NCBI GenBank assembly: GCA_011052355.1
Contig: DRJB01000064.1
Span: 1 to 5,434 of the forward strand
Length of the DNA stretch: 5,434 bases
Direction of reading: 5' to 3'
Origin: Candidatus Kaiserbacteria bacterium
GTDB lineage: Bacteria > Patescibacteriota > Minisyncoccia > Phycocordibacterales > Phycocordibacteraceae
A program made the position numbers and the translations under genes. This document shows, one piece after another, positions 5,426-5,434 of the stretch; the first letter of the stretch is position 1; the number at the start of each line of letters is the position of its first letter. The notes under the pieces were generated by a model, which saw nothing but the letters and a program-made list of their open reading frames with translations, searched no databases and was not told where the DNA came from.

Positions 5426-5434
5426 TTATATGAA

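Noticed and set aside
5430..5434. ATGAA at the window end, 4 nt after the HTH gene stop
   Set aside because: Only five bases are visible; it could be the start of a next gene but cannot be supported.
1..5434. Defence system, prophage, transposon, CRISPR, tRNA or rRNA
   Set aside because: No transposase, integrase, nuclease or repeat-spacer pattern was seen. The gaps are short and explained by promoters, hairpins and terminators. The excisionase-like HTH protein has no visible recombinase partner.

Overview
The window looks like a chromosomal segment from a Patescibacteria/CPR bacterium, most likely Parcubacteria-like. This rests on recalled features and not on a search: a SecA with an extra segment of about 30 residues in its first nucleotide-binding domain, an O-antigen-ligase-like membrane protein with a TPR-type tail, a tiny Lys/Arg/Thr-only protein, and very weak or absent Shine-Dalgarno sequences. 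Composition is moderate in G+C within genes and very A+T-rich in the gap between murB and the next gene.

Layout, right to left, because most genes are on the minus strand. A 726-residue polytopic O-antigen ligase/polymerase-family protein (5032-2852) is followed after 3 bp by murB (2848-1817, UDP-N-acetylenolpyruvoylglucosamine reductase); the two are almost certainly co-transcribed. A 266-bp A+T-rich gap follows (1816-1551). It holds a perfect 18-bp-arm hairpin, a perfect DnaA-box consensus and short direct repeats. Next is a 54-residue histone-H1-like basic protein (1550-1386), then an intrinsic-terminator-like hairpin (1346-1325), then the N-terminal 435 residues of secA (1307 to the window edge). 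At the right end, divergently on the plus strand, lies an 82-residue excisionase/MerR-type helix-turn-helix protein (5177-5425) behind a consensus promoter.

The genes form an envelope-biogenesis neighbourhood: precursor synthesis for peptidoglycan (MurB), assembly or transfer of a surface polysaccharide (ligase family) and protein export (SecA). The basic protein is probably nucleic-acid-binding and the HTH protein a small regulator.

I see no defence system, mobile element, CRISPR array, tRNA or rRNA. The most unusual signals are structural. Four long perfect inverted repeats (15-18 bp arms) occur in 5.4 kb; two lie inside the coding sequences of secA and murB in exact codon register, and the murB copy shares its 10-bp core with the intergenic copy near 5100. 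Separately, three genes have a TATAAT/TATAGT box only 7-8 nt before their ATG, as expected for leaderless mRNAs.
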